Shown here one piece after another: positions 51,340-60,391 of a stretch of DNA of 64,000 bases (within the stretch, counting starts at the first letter, position 1; the number at the start of each line of letters is the position of its first letter). Under the pieces are notes generated by a model. It was given only the letters and a program-made list of their open reading frames with translations. It was not told the DNA's origin and did not search any database. Both the position numbers and the translations under genes were made by a program. The stretch is from Thiodiazotropha sp040793985 (GTDB lineage Bacteria; Pseudomonadota; Gammaproteobacteria; Chromatiales; Chromatiaceae). The DNA is taken from NCBI GenBank assembly GCA_040793985.1, contig JBFNJI010000018.1:135529-199528 (forward strand), read 5' to 3'.

Positions 51340-52986
51340 ATGCTGAACTGGCTGGACTCCTTTGAAAATATCCTGACTACAACCTCCCAGGTGGAGAGCG
51401 GAGTCGACAATAGTCATTGGCGCTCCCTGAGTCTCTATCTGCTCTATCGGATCACCCTCTCCCTAACCTTGATATTCTTCTTCTACTCGGGTGCCGGCCC
51501 CTCTTTTCTAGGCTCGGTGATTCCCGGGCTGTTCACCATCACCAGCGCGCTCTACGTGGCAATGAGTTTCATCTCCGTGTCGTTCTTTCTCATGCGGTCG
51601 CCGAATCCGGAGCAACAGACATACCTGGCCCTCTTTGTGGACATAGTCGCCATCACCCTGTTGATGCATGCCAGCGGCGGGGTACAGACGGGAATGGGCA
51701 TGTTGATTGCGGTTTCCATTATCGCAGGCGCCCTTATCATCGATGGCCGGGCTGCGCTGCTTTTCGCAGCCTTGGCTGCGCTTGCCGTGATAACCAACCA
51801 GATCTACGTCTACCTCGAGGATACCGTCATCCCACCGCGTTTCGTCCAGGCCGGATTCCTCGGTGCCGTCTTTTTTGCAACCGCCCTGCTTACCCTGGTC
51901 ATGAGCAGCCGTCTGCGCGCCAGTGAAAAATTATCCCAGGAGAGAGCAAATGAGTTGAATCACCTGGCCAAGATCAATGCCTATGTCATCCGCTACATGC
52001 GTACAGGGGTGTTGGTGGTGGATAGTTCAGGCAAGATCGTGATGATAAATGACCCCGCCTGGCGCCTGCTCGGTATGCCCACCTCGACAACCGGAGGTCA
52101 ACTGGTGAAGGCATCTCCGGAACTTGCGCATATGCTGCGAAAACACAAGGCGGGATCGAGACGCAGGTACTACAAATTCCGTACCCAAAGACAGGGGCCT
52201 GAACTGAGGGCCCATTTCAATCCGGTGGGGACGCGGGAACAGGGGGATATTTTGATTTTCCTGGAGGATACATCCCAGGTTACCCGTGAGGCGCAACAGA
52301 TGAAGCTCGCTTCTTTGGGCAGGCTGACAGCCAGCATCGCCCACGAGATTCGCAATCCGTTGGGTGCAATCAGCCACGCCAGTCAGCTCTTCGATGAATC
52401 CCCAAACCAGAATCCGGCTGACCAAAGGCTGACAGAGATCATCAAGACCAATACCGCACGCCTGAATCAGGTAATCGAAAACGTTCTCCAACTCTCACGC
52501 CGGGATCCCGGCAGCCCGAAAAAGATAGCACTCAAAAGCTGGCTGAAAAAGGTGGTTGAAGAACTGGTCAAGCATCATGGGTTTGATAAGGACGACCTGT
52601 TGCTGCAGATCGAACCGGAGAATACGGAAATCGTAGCCGACCCCGAGCAATTGAGACAGGTCGTCATCAACCTCTGCAACAATGCCAGAGAGCACGGTAA
52701 GAAGGATGCTCTCAAGTTGCAGATCATCGGCGGCATCATTCAGGAATTTGACCACCCGGTCGTTGATGTCATAGACAACGGGCCTGGCATTGCGCCCAAG
52801 GTGGCGAGACAGATATTCGAGCCCTTTTTCACCACCCGTAATTCGGGCACCGGTCTTGGACTATATATAGCCAAGGAGTTGAGCGAGACCAACCGTATCC
52901 GCCTGGAGTACATTCCAGGGCCGACTGGAGGCAGCTGTTTTCGCCTCCATTTCGACCATTGGCAGCCTCGGAGTCGAACCAAATGA
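51340..52986 (+). CDS. pilS: PilS, sensor histidine kinase for pilin expression
   Basis: The product is 548 residues. Six membrane helices occupy about residues 28-195. A PAS-like domain follows (about 225-310, GVLVVDSSGKIVMINDPAWRLLG). The phospho-acceptor His is in SIAHEIRNPLGAISHASQLF near residue 335. The ATPase has an N box (INLCNNAREHG) near 445 and DNGPGIAPKVARQIFEPFFTTRNSGTGLGL near 479-508. In Pseudomonas, PilS senses pilin in the inner membrane and controls PilR. It overlaps pilR by four bases. Confidence 0.93.
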   Translation: MLNWLDSFENILTTTSQVESGVDNSHWRSLSLYLLYRITLSLTLIFFFYSGAGPSFLGSVIPGLFTITSALYVAMSFISVSFFLMRSPNPEQQTYLALFVDIVAITLLMHASGGVQTGMGMLIAVSIIAGALIIDGRAALLFAALAALAVITNQIYVYLEDTVIPPRFVQAGFLGAVFFATALLTLVMSSRLRASEKLSQERANELNHLAKINAYVIRYMRTGVLVVDSSGKIVMINDPAWRLLGMPTSTTGGQLVKASPELAHMLRKHKAGSRRRYYKFRTQRQGPELRAHFNPVGTREQGDILIFLEDTSQVTREAQQMKLASLGRLTASIAHEIRNPLGAISHASQLFDESPNQNPADQRLTEIIKTNTARLNQVIENVLQLSRRDPGSPKKIALKSWLKKVVEELVKHHGFDKDDLLLQIEPENTEIVADPEQLRQVVINLCNNAREHGKKDALKLQIIGGIIQEFDHPVVDVIDNGPGIAPKVARQIFEPFFTTRNSGTGLGLYIAKELSETNRIRLEYIPGPTGGSCFRLHFDHWQPRSRTK

Positions 52987-54335
52987 CCCAGCCGACAGCA
53001 TTGATCGTTGATGATGAGCCGGATATCTGCGAATTGCTTGAGATCACCTTGCTGCGCATGGGGATCGATGCCCACTCTGTTTTCGACCTGACGGCAGCGC
53101 AAAAAATACTCAGCGAGCAAAAATTCGACCTCTGTCTTTCCGATATGCGGCTGCCCGACGGCAACGGCATCGACCTGGTTCGACACATCAGTGAGACCTA
53201 CCCCCAGCTTCCGGTGGCCATGATCACCGCCCACGGCAATATGGAATCGGCCATCGAGGCACTGAAGGCGGGGGCGTTCGATTTTGTCTCCAAGCCGGTT
53301 GACCTGGAAGTTTTGCGCAAGCTGGTGCAGCAGGCGATCAAGCTTGGCAAACAGAAGACAGAAAGCACCTCTGCAAAGAGCGGTATCAGCGGAGACAGCT
53401 CGCCCATGCTGGGTAACTCACGACCCATGAAACGGGTCCGGGAGCTGATCAAGAAGCTGGCCCGCAGTCAGGCCCCTGTCTACATCAGCGGCGAATCGGG
53501 CACCGGGAAGGAGCTTGCGGCACGCTTGATCCACCAACAGGGCCCCCGCGCCGACCGCCCGTTCGTCGCCGTCAACTGCGGCGCCATCCCCCAGGAGTTG
53601 ATGGAGAGCGAGCTCTTTGGGCATAAGAAGGGGAGCTTCACCGGCGCCACCAACGATCATCAAGGCCTTTTTCTCAGCGCCGACGGCGGCACCCTGTTTC
53701 TCGATGAGATCGCCGATCTGCCCCTGCATATGCAGGTTAAGCTGTTGCGGGCGATTCAGGAAAAACAGGTTCGTCCCGTGGGCAGCCAAACGGAGACCGC
53801 CGTGGATGTACGTATCATCAGCGCCACTCATAAGAATCTGGCCGAGCTGGTTGAGAGCGGTGATTTCAGACAGGATCTCTACTACCGCATCAATGTTATT
53901 GAACTACCCTTGCCCCCATTGCGGGAGCGAAGCGAGGATATTCCCCTATTGGCCCAACACTTCCTCACCCGCATGGCCCGGGAGTCGGGCACCAAAAAGG
54001 CGAGGCTCTCCTCATCCGCCCTGAAAAAACTCAAGGCCTACGGTTTCCCCGGGAATATCCGTGAGTTGGAGAATATCCTCGAGCGCTCCTTCACCCTGCT
54101 CGAAGGCTCGGAACTGCTAGCGGATGATCTCCATCTGCCTGCAAATCACCAGACACAAGGCACACAGCCTGCAGATTCAGACCGGCCCTTGGGGGATAAA
54201 ATGGAACAGGTGGAGCGGGAGGCCATCATCCAGGCCCTGGAAGAGACCCGCTGGAATCGCACGGCGGCGGCCAAGAAACTCGGCATGACCCTTAGATCAT
54301 TGCGCTATAGGCTGGAGAAGTTTGGTATTGAATAG
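52983..54335 (+). CDS. pilR: PilR, sigma-54-dependent response regulator
   Basis: The product is 450 residues from the ATG at 52983; the frame extends back but this start couples with pilS. The receiver has its Asp near residue 54 (CLSDMRLPDG). The AAA+ domain has Walker A GESGTGKE near 170, the sigma-54 contact loop GSFTGA near 218 (GAFTGA in most relatives), and Walker B GGTLFLDEIADL. A Fis-type HTH closes the protein (TRWNRTAAAKKLGMTLRSLRYRLEKFGI). It activates the sigma-54 promoter found upstream of pilA. Confidence 0.94.
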   Translation: MTQPTALIVDDEPDICELLEITLLRMGIDAHSVFDLTAAQKILSEQKFDLCLSDMRLPDGNGIDLVRHISETYPQLPVAMITAHGNMESAIEALKAGAFDFVSKPVDLEVLRKLVQQAIKLGKQKTESTSAKSGISGDSSPMLGNSRPMKRVRELIKKLARSQAPVYISGESGTGKELAARLIHQQGPRADRPFVAVNCGAIPQELMESELFGHKKGSFTGATNDHQGLFLSADGGTLFLDEIADLPLHMQVKLLRAIQEKQVRPVGSQTETAVDVRIISATHKNLAELVESGDFRQDLYYRINVIELPLPPLRERSEDIPLLAQHFLTRMARESGTKKARLSSSALKKLKAYGFPGNIRELENILERSFTLLEGSELLADDLHLPANHQTQGTQPADSDRPLGDKMEQVEREAIIQALEETRWNRTAAAKKLGMTLRSLRYRLEKFGIE

Positions 54336-54846
54336 ATAAGACCTCAATATAATGTAAGCGTGACTGATTACACTCCAGGTCCGATAGACAATGTAATATC
54401 TACAAATCTATGTTCTTCAACTATTTTTTATAATTGGACAAGCCTTCATTCCCTCAATCAATCAACCGCCTGCCACTATTAAGTGTGAACCTCGTCACAA
54501 TACAAAACCCTCTGACCCAAGGTAAAAATGACAATCATTGTCACTTTTTGACAATGCCTGACGTTGACTCGATAGTGACGTTGTTATTGTCTTTCCCAAT
54601 CAACCCAGTGCACTAGTCGGGTAAATCACCATTAGTTCCTAGGATCTTTAGCCGCAAAGTGTCACGGAGGTTTTTGCGAAAACCACTATAACGCATCAGC
54701 CATCACTCACATAACCTTCTGAATTGTCTGATATTATTCAGGCATTCCGCGCATAAGACCCGATGATTATACCGGTCTGAATAAGATCAAAACGGGATCA
54801 CAAACTCACCCATAAATGTGATTTGAATCTCCCTTTGGTTGTCAAT
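54336..54846. promoter_or_regulatory. pilA upstream regulatory region with candidate PilR sites
   Basis: About 510 bp with no credible ORF. It contains repeated TTGTC/GACAA motifs, including a perfect palindrome TGACAAT-C-ATTGTCA at 54529-54543, another TTGACAA at about 54548, and further copies near 54385, 54590, 54725 and 54840. Pseudomonas PilR binds TGTC-containing tandem sites upstream of pilA, so these are candidate enhancers. A second small palindrome, GGTTTT-TGCG-AAAACC, lies at 54669-54684. Confidence 0.5.
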
Positions 54847-54862
54847 TGGCACTTCACTTGCA
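54847..54862 (+). promoter_or_regulatory. Sigma-54 promoter of pilA
   Basis: TGGCAC at 54847-54852, a five-base spacer and TTGCA at 54858-54862 match the sigma-54 -24/-12 consensus exactly, with GG and GC ten bases apart. Transcription should start near 54873, giving an untranslated leader of about 110 bases. PilR, encoded just upstream, is the expected activator. Confidence 0.9.
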
Positions 54863-54984
54863 GGTGTGAGGGTAAGTCGAGCCCCGATTTCCTAAAGATG
54901 TCGGAAATGCGGCCGAAAAACCCTAGTACAACTTGATTTGCTTTTTAGCGCTGACCGATTCAGCAAATAAACAGGAGTATGAAA

Positions 54985-55434
54985 ATGCGCAAACAGTCTG
55001 GTTTCACCCTCATCGAACTCATGATCGTGGTCGCCATCATCGGCATCCTGGCCGCTATCGTTATTCCACAGTATCGTGACTATGCCTCTCGAACCAAGTG
55101 GGCAAACAACATTTCTGCTGTACGTGCTGTACAGGTAGCTATTGGCGAGTGCGCTAACGATAAACAAGACGTAACACATGCTGATTGTCTAACTGACGCA
55201 ACTTTAGAGGCTGCTGGCTATTTACCTGATGGCTTCACAATAGCAAATACAACAACAGACTATATGGATGCATCTCCAGTGGTCAAAGCTGCTGTAATTA
55301 CACTTTCCGGCACCAGTGAGGTTGGCGGTTGTGATGTTACGATGACACCGAATGCTACTACCGAAGCTGTTCTTTGGACTATCAAGTCTTCCGGTACAGA
55401 TTGTGGTAGGTCAAACACCGGTTTCAATAACTAA
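54985..55434 (+). CDS. pilA: Type IV major pilin PilA, copy 1
   Basis: The product is 149 residues from the ATG at 54985, seven bases after AGGAG; an ATG two codons earlier is too close to that site. The class III leader MRKQSG is cut by PilD before FTLIELMIVVAIIGILAAIVIP, the hydrophobic assembly helix with Glu5. The globular part has four cysteines, and the last pair (CDVTM ... TDC) probably closes the C-terminal disulfide loop. It follows a sigma-54 promoter. The next gene is a second pilin about 90 per cent identical in the mature part. Confidence 0.93.
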   Translation: MRKQSGFTLIELMIVVAIIGILAAIVIPQYRDYASRTKWANNISAVRAVQVAIGECANDKQDVTHADCLTDATLEAAGYLPDGFTIANTTTDYMDASPVVKAAVITLSGTSEVGGCDVTMTPNATTEAVLWTIKSSGTDCGRSNTGFNN

Positions 55435-55482
55435 TTCGGATAAAGGTAATATTCTCAACTTACAGAGAATTAGCTCAACCAG

Positions 55483-55508
55483 AAGGAGCCACCAGAAGGT
55501 GGCTCCTT
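55483..55508 (+). terminator. Hairpin between the two pilA genes
   Basis: AAGGAGCCACC and GGTGGCTCCTT form a perfect 11-bp stem with an AGAA loop, about 50 bp after pilA copy 1. There is no T-run. It could stop part of the transcripts or protect the pilA mRNA 3' end, giving unequal expression of the two copies. Confidence 0.65.
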
Positions 55509-55611
55509 ATCCTTCACCGACAACCTTAATCCATTGTTACGCTTGGGTGTCATCCAATAGAGAGAGTGCTTTTCTTGTACAAACACCATTAGTATTATCA
55601 GGATTCCGAGA

Positions 55612-56067
55612 ATGAAAATTCATAGACAATCTGGTTTCACTCTTATTGAACTCATGATTGTGGTTGCTATCATCGGCATCTTAGCCGCCATCGTCATTCC
55701 GCAATATCGAGATTACGCTTCCCGCACCAAGTGGGCGAACAACATATCTGCCGTCCGTGCAGTACAGGTTGCCATTGGCGAGTGCATCAACGAAAAACAA
55801 GATACAACATTTCCAGATTGTCAAACCGATACAACTTTAGAGGCTGCTGGTTATCTACCTGATGGCTTCACAATCGCAAATACAACAACAGACTATATGG
55901 ATGCAGCTCCAGTGGTCAAAGCTGCTGCAATTACACTTTCCGGTACCAGCGAGGTTGGAGGTTGTGATGTTACAATGACGCCCAACCCCACAAACGAATC
56001 ATTGCTATGGACTATCAAGTCATCCGGAACAGATTGTAGTAGATCGAATACCGGGTTTAACAACTAG
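55612..56067 (+). CDS. Type IV pilin PilA, copy 2
   Basis: The product is 151 residues. Its leader is MKIHRQSG, differing from copy 1, followed by an identical FTLIELMIVVAIIGILAAIVIP helix. The mature part differs from copy 1 at about 15 of 143 residues, mainly in two patches near residues 50-68 and 125-135. All four cysteines are shared. No separate sigma-54 promoter was seen in the 177 bp between the genes, so expression may depend on read-through. Its ribosome site is weaker than that of copy 1. Confidence 0.9.
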   Translation: MKIHRQSGFTLIELMIVVAIIGILAAIVIPQYRDYASRTKWANNISAVRAVQVAIGECINEKQDTTFPDCQTDTTLEAAGYLPDGFTIANTTTDYMDAAPVVKAAAITLSGTSEVGGCDVTMTPNPTNESLLWTIKSSGTDCSRSNTGFNN

Positions 56068-56116
56068 ACTTAAATAATTCAGCATCAGAGACAATCATAG
56101 AGTCTTCATTGCTTGT

Positions 56117-56150
56117 AAAGGGCCACAGAAATGTGGCCCTTTTTTCTTTT
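56117..56150 (+). terminator. Rho-independent terminator after pilA copy 2
   Basis: AAAGGGCCAC and GTGGCCCTTT form a 10-bp stem around an AGAAAT loop, followed by a T-rich tract. This is a strong intrinsic terminator ending the pilin transcription unit. Confidence 0.88.
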
Positions 56151-56525
56151 CTCCGGGTCCAGACATCTTATTTATGGTAAATTCATAAGGATTGATAGCC
56201 CACTCGGGATCACCTGCATCACAACTGTTGAATTCCGATGCGTTTAAACCAAGATCCTATTTCAACCGTAATAGCGTCCATCATTCATTACGAAAGAGCA
56301 GAGAATCCTTGACATTGATTCCATGTCCATTCAAGGCTATATTACTTTACTATCAATAACTTGATCACTATAGTTTATATACTGAGTCTGGTATTTATGC
56401 ACTATATTTCGACAGTTTCCCGGATCTCACATCAAAGATTAGGTACAATTTTCCACAGAGTCTCAATAAACCAGTAATCCTGCCGACATATCAGGAGATA
56501 TTGTTGATAGTCAATTAACCATAGA
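56151..56525. other. Intergenic region before pilB
   Basis: About 375 A/T-rich bp with no credible ORF. It should carry the pilBCD promoter, since a strong terminator separates it from pilA. TATACT near 56378 is a possible -10, but no -35 lies at proper spacing. Confidence 0.4.
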
Positions 56526-58241
56526 ATGGCCACAACAAACCCAAAAGTTAATTTGAGCGGTCTCGCGCGCTGTCTTATACAGGATGGACTGATCGGCGAA
56601 GAGCAGGCGGAAACGGCATTTGCTAAGGCACTGAAAAACAAAGTGCCGTTTGTCACCTATCTTGTCGAGAACAGTATTTTAGAGAGCATCGATATCGCTA
56701 TTTCCGCCTCACGGGGATTCGGCGTACCTATTTTTGATCTCGATGTGATTGATCCAAGCGCCATACCTACAGATGCGGTGGGTGAAAAGTTGGTCCGTGC
56801 TCACCATGCACTGCCGATCTTCCGGCGCGGTAACCGACTATTTCTAGCAGTCTCCGATCCCACTAATCACCAGGGATTGGATGAGATCCGATTCAATACC
56901 GGCCTCGCTTCCGAGGCGATTCTTGTCGAGGAGAACAAGCTCACCCGCACCATCAACAAAGTTATGGAGGCCCAGGAAACCAGCATGGATGAACTGCTGG
57001 ATGCAGACCTGGACAACCTGGATATCACGGGTGGTGAGGAGGAGATCGACAATGATGAGTCCAAGCTTGATGTAGATGAGGCACCTGTTGTCCGTTACAT
57101 CAACAAATTACTCTTGGATGCAATCAAGCAGGGGGTTTCTGATATCCATTTCGAACCCTATGAATACACATATCGTGTCCGCTACCGCCAGGATGGCATG
57201 CTGCGCGAAGTCGCCAATCCACCGTCAAATCTGGCCAGTCGTCTTTCCAGCCGCATCAAGGTTATGTCACGAATGAATATCGCAGAGAAACGGGTACCGC
57301 AGGATGGCCGCATCAAAATGCAGCTTTCCAAGTCTCGTGCCATCGATTTCCGTGTCAATACCTGCCCAACACTGTATGGCGAAAAGATCGTATTGCGTAT
57401 CCTTGATCCCACCAGTGCCCAGCTCGGTATCGAAGCACTGGGGTTCGAGTCGGAGCAACGCGAAAAGTTTCTCGATGCCATCAACAAGCCATATGGCATG
57501 ATCCTGGTAACCGGGCCCACCGGCAGCGGTAAGACCGTCAGCCTCTACACAGCGCTGAATCTGCTTAACAAATCGGAGGTCAACATCTCCACCGCCGAAG
57601 ATCCCGTAGAGATTCAGGTGCCGGGGATCAACCAGGTCAATACCAATGTCAAGACAGGGCTGACCTTCGCCGAAGCATTGCGGGCCTTCCTGCGTCAGGA
57701 TCCGGATATAGTCATGGTGGGTGAGATTCGCGACCTGGAGACGGCCGAAATCGCCGTAAAAGCTGCCCAAACCGGCCACTTGGTCCTCTCTACTCTGCAT
57801 ACGAATGATGCACCCCAGACACTGACTCGGCTGGCTAATATGGGTGTGCCACCCTTCAACATCGCATCATCTGTACTCCTGATCATGGCTCAACGTCTTG
57901 CCAGGCGCCTCTGCGAACATTGCAAGGTACCCGAGGATCTTCCCCAGGAAGCCCTGCTTGAGGAGGGATTCACCGAAGCTGACATCAAAACCGATTTCAC
58001 AATCTATAAACCTGTAGGATGTGACCTGTGTACCGGTGGTTACAAGGGACGTGTTGGTATATTTCAAGTAATGCCTGTCTCCGAAGCGATGGGCAAGATG
58101 ATTATGGAAGGCGGCACTTCCCTGCAGCTTGAAGAACAGGCGGAGAAGGAGGGAGTTGATAACCTCCGCCGCTCTGGACTACGCAAGGTAATGCAGGGGA
58201 TCACCAGCCTTCAAGAACTCAACAGGGTAACCAAGGACTAA
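56526..58241 (+). CDS. pilB: PilB, type IV pilus extension ATPase
   Basis: The product is 571 residues. The N-terminal GspE/MshE-like domain leads to the ATPase core: Walker A GPTGSGKTVSLY near residue 330, the Asp box AEDPVE, Walker B MVGEIRDLETAEIA and the His box LSTLHTNDAPQTLTRL. A zinc tetracysteine (CEHC near 463, CDLC near 499) follows. PilB powers pilus assembly at the inner-membrane base. No pilT is in this window. It starts 458 bp after pilA copy 2 and precedes pilC by three bases. Confidence 0.95.
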   Translation: MATTNPKVNLSGLARCLIQDGLIGEEQAETAFAKALKNKVPFVTYLVENSILESIDIAISASRGFGVPIFDLDVIDPSAIPTDAVGEKLVRAHHALPIFRRGNRLFLAVSDPTNHQGLDEIRFNTGLASEAILVEENKLTRTINKVMEAQETSMDELLDADLDNLDITGGEEEIDNDESKLDVDEAPVVRYINKLLLDAIKQGVSDIHFEPYEYTYRVRYRQDGMLREVANPPSNLASRLSSRIKVMSRMNIAEKRVPQDGRIKMQLSKSRAIDFRVNTCPTLYGEKIVLRILDPTSAQLGIEALGFESEQREKFLDAINKPYGMILVTGPTGSGKTVSLYTALNLLNKSEVNISTAEDPVEIQVPGINQVNTNVKTGLTFAEALRAFLRQDPDIVMVGEIRDLETAEIAVKAAQTGHLVLSTLHTNDAPQTLTRLANMGVPPFNIASSVLLIMAQRLARRLCEHCKVPEDLPQEALLEEGFTEADIKTDFTIYKPVGCDLCTGGYKGRVGIFQVMPVSEAMGKMIMEGGTSLQLEEQAEKEGVDNLRRSGLRKVMQGITSLQELNRVTKD

Positions 58242-58244
58242 CCC

Positions 58245-59474
58245 ATGGCACCTCCAAGAAAGAAAGCAAAGGTTAAATCCCACCTCTATAAGTGGGAGGG
58301 TACTGACAAGAAGGGCTCTCGCCTCAGTGGCGAAAGTCGCGGCACGGATGTCAATATGATCAAGGCCGATCTACGGCGGCAGGGGATTAACCCTCTGAAG
58401 GTGAGAAAAAAACCTACAAACATTGTACTCACAAAACAGAAGATCACCAGTGCTGATATAACTGTTTTCAGCCGGCAGCTGGCAACCATGATGGCTGCTG
58501 GCGTACCCATGGTACAGGCCTTCGATATCGTTGGACGGGGGCACGAAAACCCCTCTATGCAGGAGCTCATCCTCACAATAAAGGCTGATGTTGAAGGAGG
58601 CACAGCATTGGCAGATGCTTTAAAGAAACATCCGCTCCATTTTGAGGACCTCTTTGTAAACCTGGTTCGCGCTGGCGAACATGCTGGCGTTCTGGAAACC
58701 CTACTACACAAAATAGCGACCTATAAGGAGAAAACGGAGTCAATCAAAGGAAAGATCAAGAAGGCCATGTTCTATCCAGCCGCAGTAATCATCGCTGCCA
58801 TTTTGGTTACAACTATCCTTTTGATCTTTGTCATTCCTCAATTCGAACAGTTATTCTCAAGTTTTGGTGCCGACCTTCCTGCATTGACTCGTTTCGTAGT
58901 CAATCTGTCAGTAGTAGTACGTAATTGGTGGTGGGCGATGTTGGGTGGAGTACTAGCCGCTGCCTACTTGTTCACATACATCTGGAAAAGATCGAGAAAA
59001 TTCAGGCACGCTATTGATCGCACCCTGCTAAAGATTCCAGTTATCGGCATGGTCCTGGATAAATCCGCCATTGCGCGATTCTCTCGCACCTTGTCAACCA
59101 TGTCTGCCGCCGGTGTGCCGCTGGTGGAGGCTCTCGACTCCGTTGCCGGTGCAACCGGCAATGTAGTCTATAGTGATGCAGTATTGCGAATGAGAGAGGA
59201 TGTTGCTACCGGTCAATCACTACAACTTGCCATGAAACAGCGAAACTTGTTCCCAAACATGGTCGTACAGATGGTATCAATCGGTGAAGAATCAGGTGCC
59301 CTGGATGACATGTTGAATAAGGTTGCGGATTTCTATGAAGAACAGGTAGATAATGCGGTAGATGCCATGAGCAGCCTCATGGAGCCCATTATAATGGTCA
59401 TTCTCGGTGTTTTGATCGGTACCTTGGTCGTTGCCATGTATCTACCCATTTTCAAGATGGCCGCCGTCATCTAG
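58245..59474 (+). CDS. pilC: PilC, inner-membrane platform protein of the pilus
   Basis: The product is 409 residues. A basic N-terminal stretch and a small domain (KWEGTDKKGSRLSGESRGTDVNMIKADLRRQGINPL) precede two T2SSF repeats, each starting with FSRQLATMMAAGVPMVQAFDI or FSRTLSTMSAAGVPLVEALDS. Membrane helices are near residues 180-205, 225-250 and 380-405. It interacts with PilB and the pilin. A putative continuation into pilD is separated by 44 bp. Confidence 0.95.
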   Translation: MAPPRKKAKVKSHLYKWEGTDKKGSRLSGESRGTDVNMIKADLRRQGINPLKVRKKPTNIVLTKQKITSADITVFSRQLATMMAAGVPMVQAFDIVGRGHENPSMQELILTIKADVEGGTALADALKKHPLHFEDLFVNLVRAGEHAGVLETLLHKIATYKEKTESIKGKIKKAMFYPAAVIIAAILVTTILLIFVIPQFEQLFSSFGADLPALTRFVVNLSVVVRNWWWAMLGGVLAAAYLFTYIWKRSRKFRHAIDRTLLKIPVIGMVLDKSAIARFSRTLSTMSAAGVPLVEALDSVAGATGNVVYSDAVLRMREDVATGQSLQLAMKQRNLFPNMVVQMVSIGEESGALDDMLNKVADFYEEQVDNAVDAMSSLMEPIIMVILGVLIGTLVVAMYLPIFKMAAVI

Positions 59475-59518
59475 CCAAAACAGATAAAAACATACCTGCA
59501 ACTCATGAAGCTCAATCA

Positions 59519-60391
59519 GTGTTACTTGTAGAATTTCTCCAGCAAAACAATTGGGCATTCCTGCTTTGCGTGATCCTGATCGGCCTTGCGGTGGGAAGTT
59601 TTCTCAATGTAGTTATTCTTCGCCTGCCTAAGATGATGGAACAGCAATGGCGCATGGATTGCCAGGAGCTCGAAGGCAATCCCAGTAAGCAGGATACACC
59701 TCCCTACAACCTCAATCGCCCAGCATCTCACTGCCCCAATTGCGGTCATAAAATACACCCTTGGGAGAATATACCCATTTTTAGCTGGCTAATGCTTAAA
59801 GGCCGATGCTCTCAATGTAAATCCGCCATCAGTCCCAGATATCCGATAATTGAAGCTGTTACAGGCATAATGTCAGCAGCTGTAGCAATCCACTTCGGAT
59901 TTACCTGGGCTACTTTGGCCGCGCTTCTACTGACCTGGGCATTGATTTCACTCAGCATGATCGATTTCGATGTTCAACTGCTCCCCGATAACATCACATT
60001 ACCCTTTCTTTGGCTTGGGCTGGTGCTAAGTCTTGGAACCATCTTCACCGATCCGAGCTCTGCGATCATTGGTGCGACTGCGGGATATCTCTCACTTTGG
60101 AGTGTCTACCAGCTTTTCAAGCGACTTACCGGCAAGGAAGGCATGGGGTATGGTGATTTCAAACTTCTGGCTATGCTCGGAGCCTGGCTGGGATGGCACT
60201 ATCTTCCACAAATAATCCTGCTTTCAGCCCTGGTAGGTGCTGTGGTTGGGATTTTGTTGATCATCTTACTAGGACGTGATCGTAACATTCCTATACCTTT
60301 CGGCCCTTATCTCGCTGCGGCTGGCTGGATCAGTCTGATGTGGGGGGAGCAGATTAATCAGGCATATCTAAGCTGGTCAGGCTTAATGTAA
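59519..60391 (+). CDS. pilD: PilD, prepilin peptidase / methyltransferase
   Basis: The product is 290 residues, starting at a GTG (59519); no ATG fits. Membrane helices cover most of the protein. The cytoplasmic zinc tetracysteine is CPNCGHKI and CSQCKSAISPRYP (about residues 72-100). The two catalytic aspartates are in SMIDFDVQLLPD and GMGYGDFKLLAMLGAWLGW. It cleaves the pilin leader before Phe and N-methylates it, and probably processes type II secretion pseudopilins too. Its stop shares one base with the coaE start. Confidence 0.94.
   Translation: MLLVEFLQQNNWAFLLCVILIGLAVGSFLNVVILRLPKMMEQQWRMDCQELEGNPSKQDTPPYNLNRPASHCPNCGHKIHPWENIPIFSWLMLKGRCSQCKSAISPRYPIIEAVTGIMSAAVAIHFGFTWATLAALLLTWALISLSMIDFDVQLLPDNITLPFLWLGLVLSLGTIFTDPSSAIIGATAGYLSLWSVYQLFKRLTGKEGMGYGDFKLLAMLGAWLGWHYLPQIILLSALVGAVVGILLIILLGRDRNIPIPFGPYLAAAGWISLMWGEQINQAYLSWSGLM

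Noticed and set aside
54434..54616. 60-codon plus-strand ORF in the pilA upstream region
   Set aside because: No ribosome site, no recognisable product, and it covers the candidate PilR sites.
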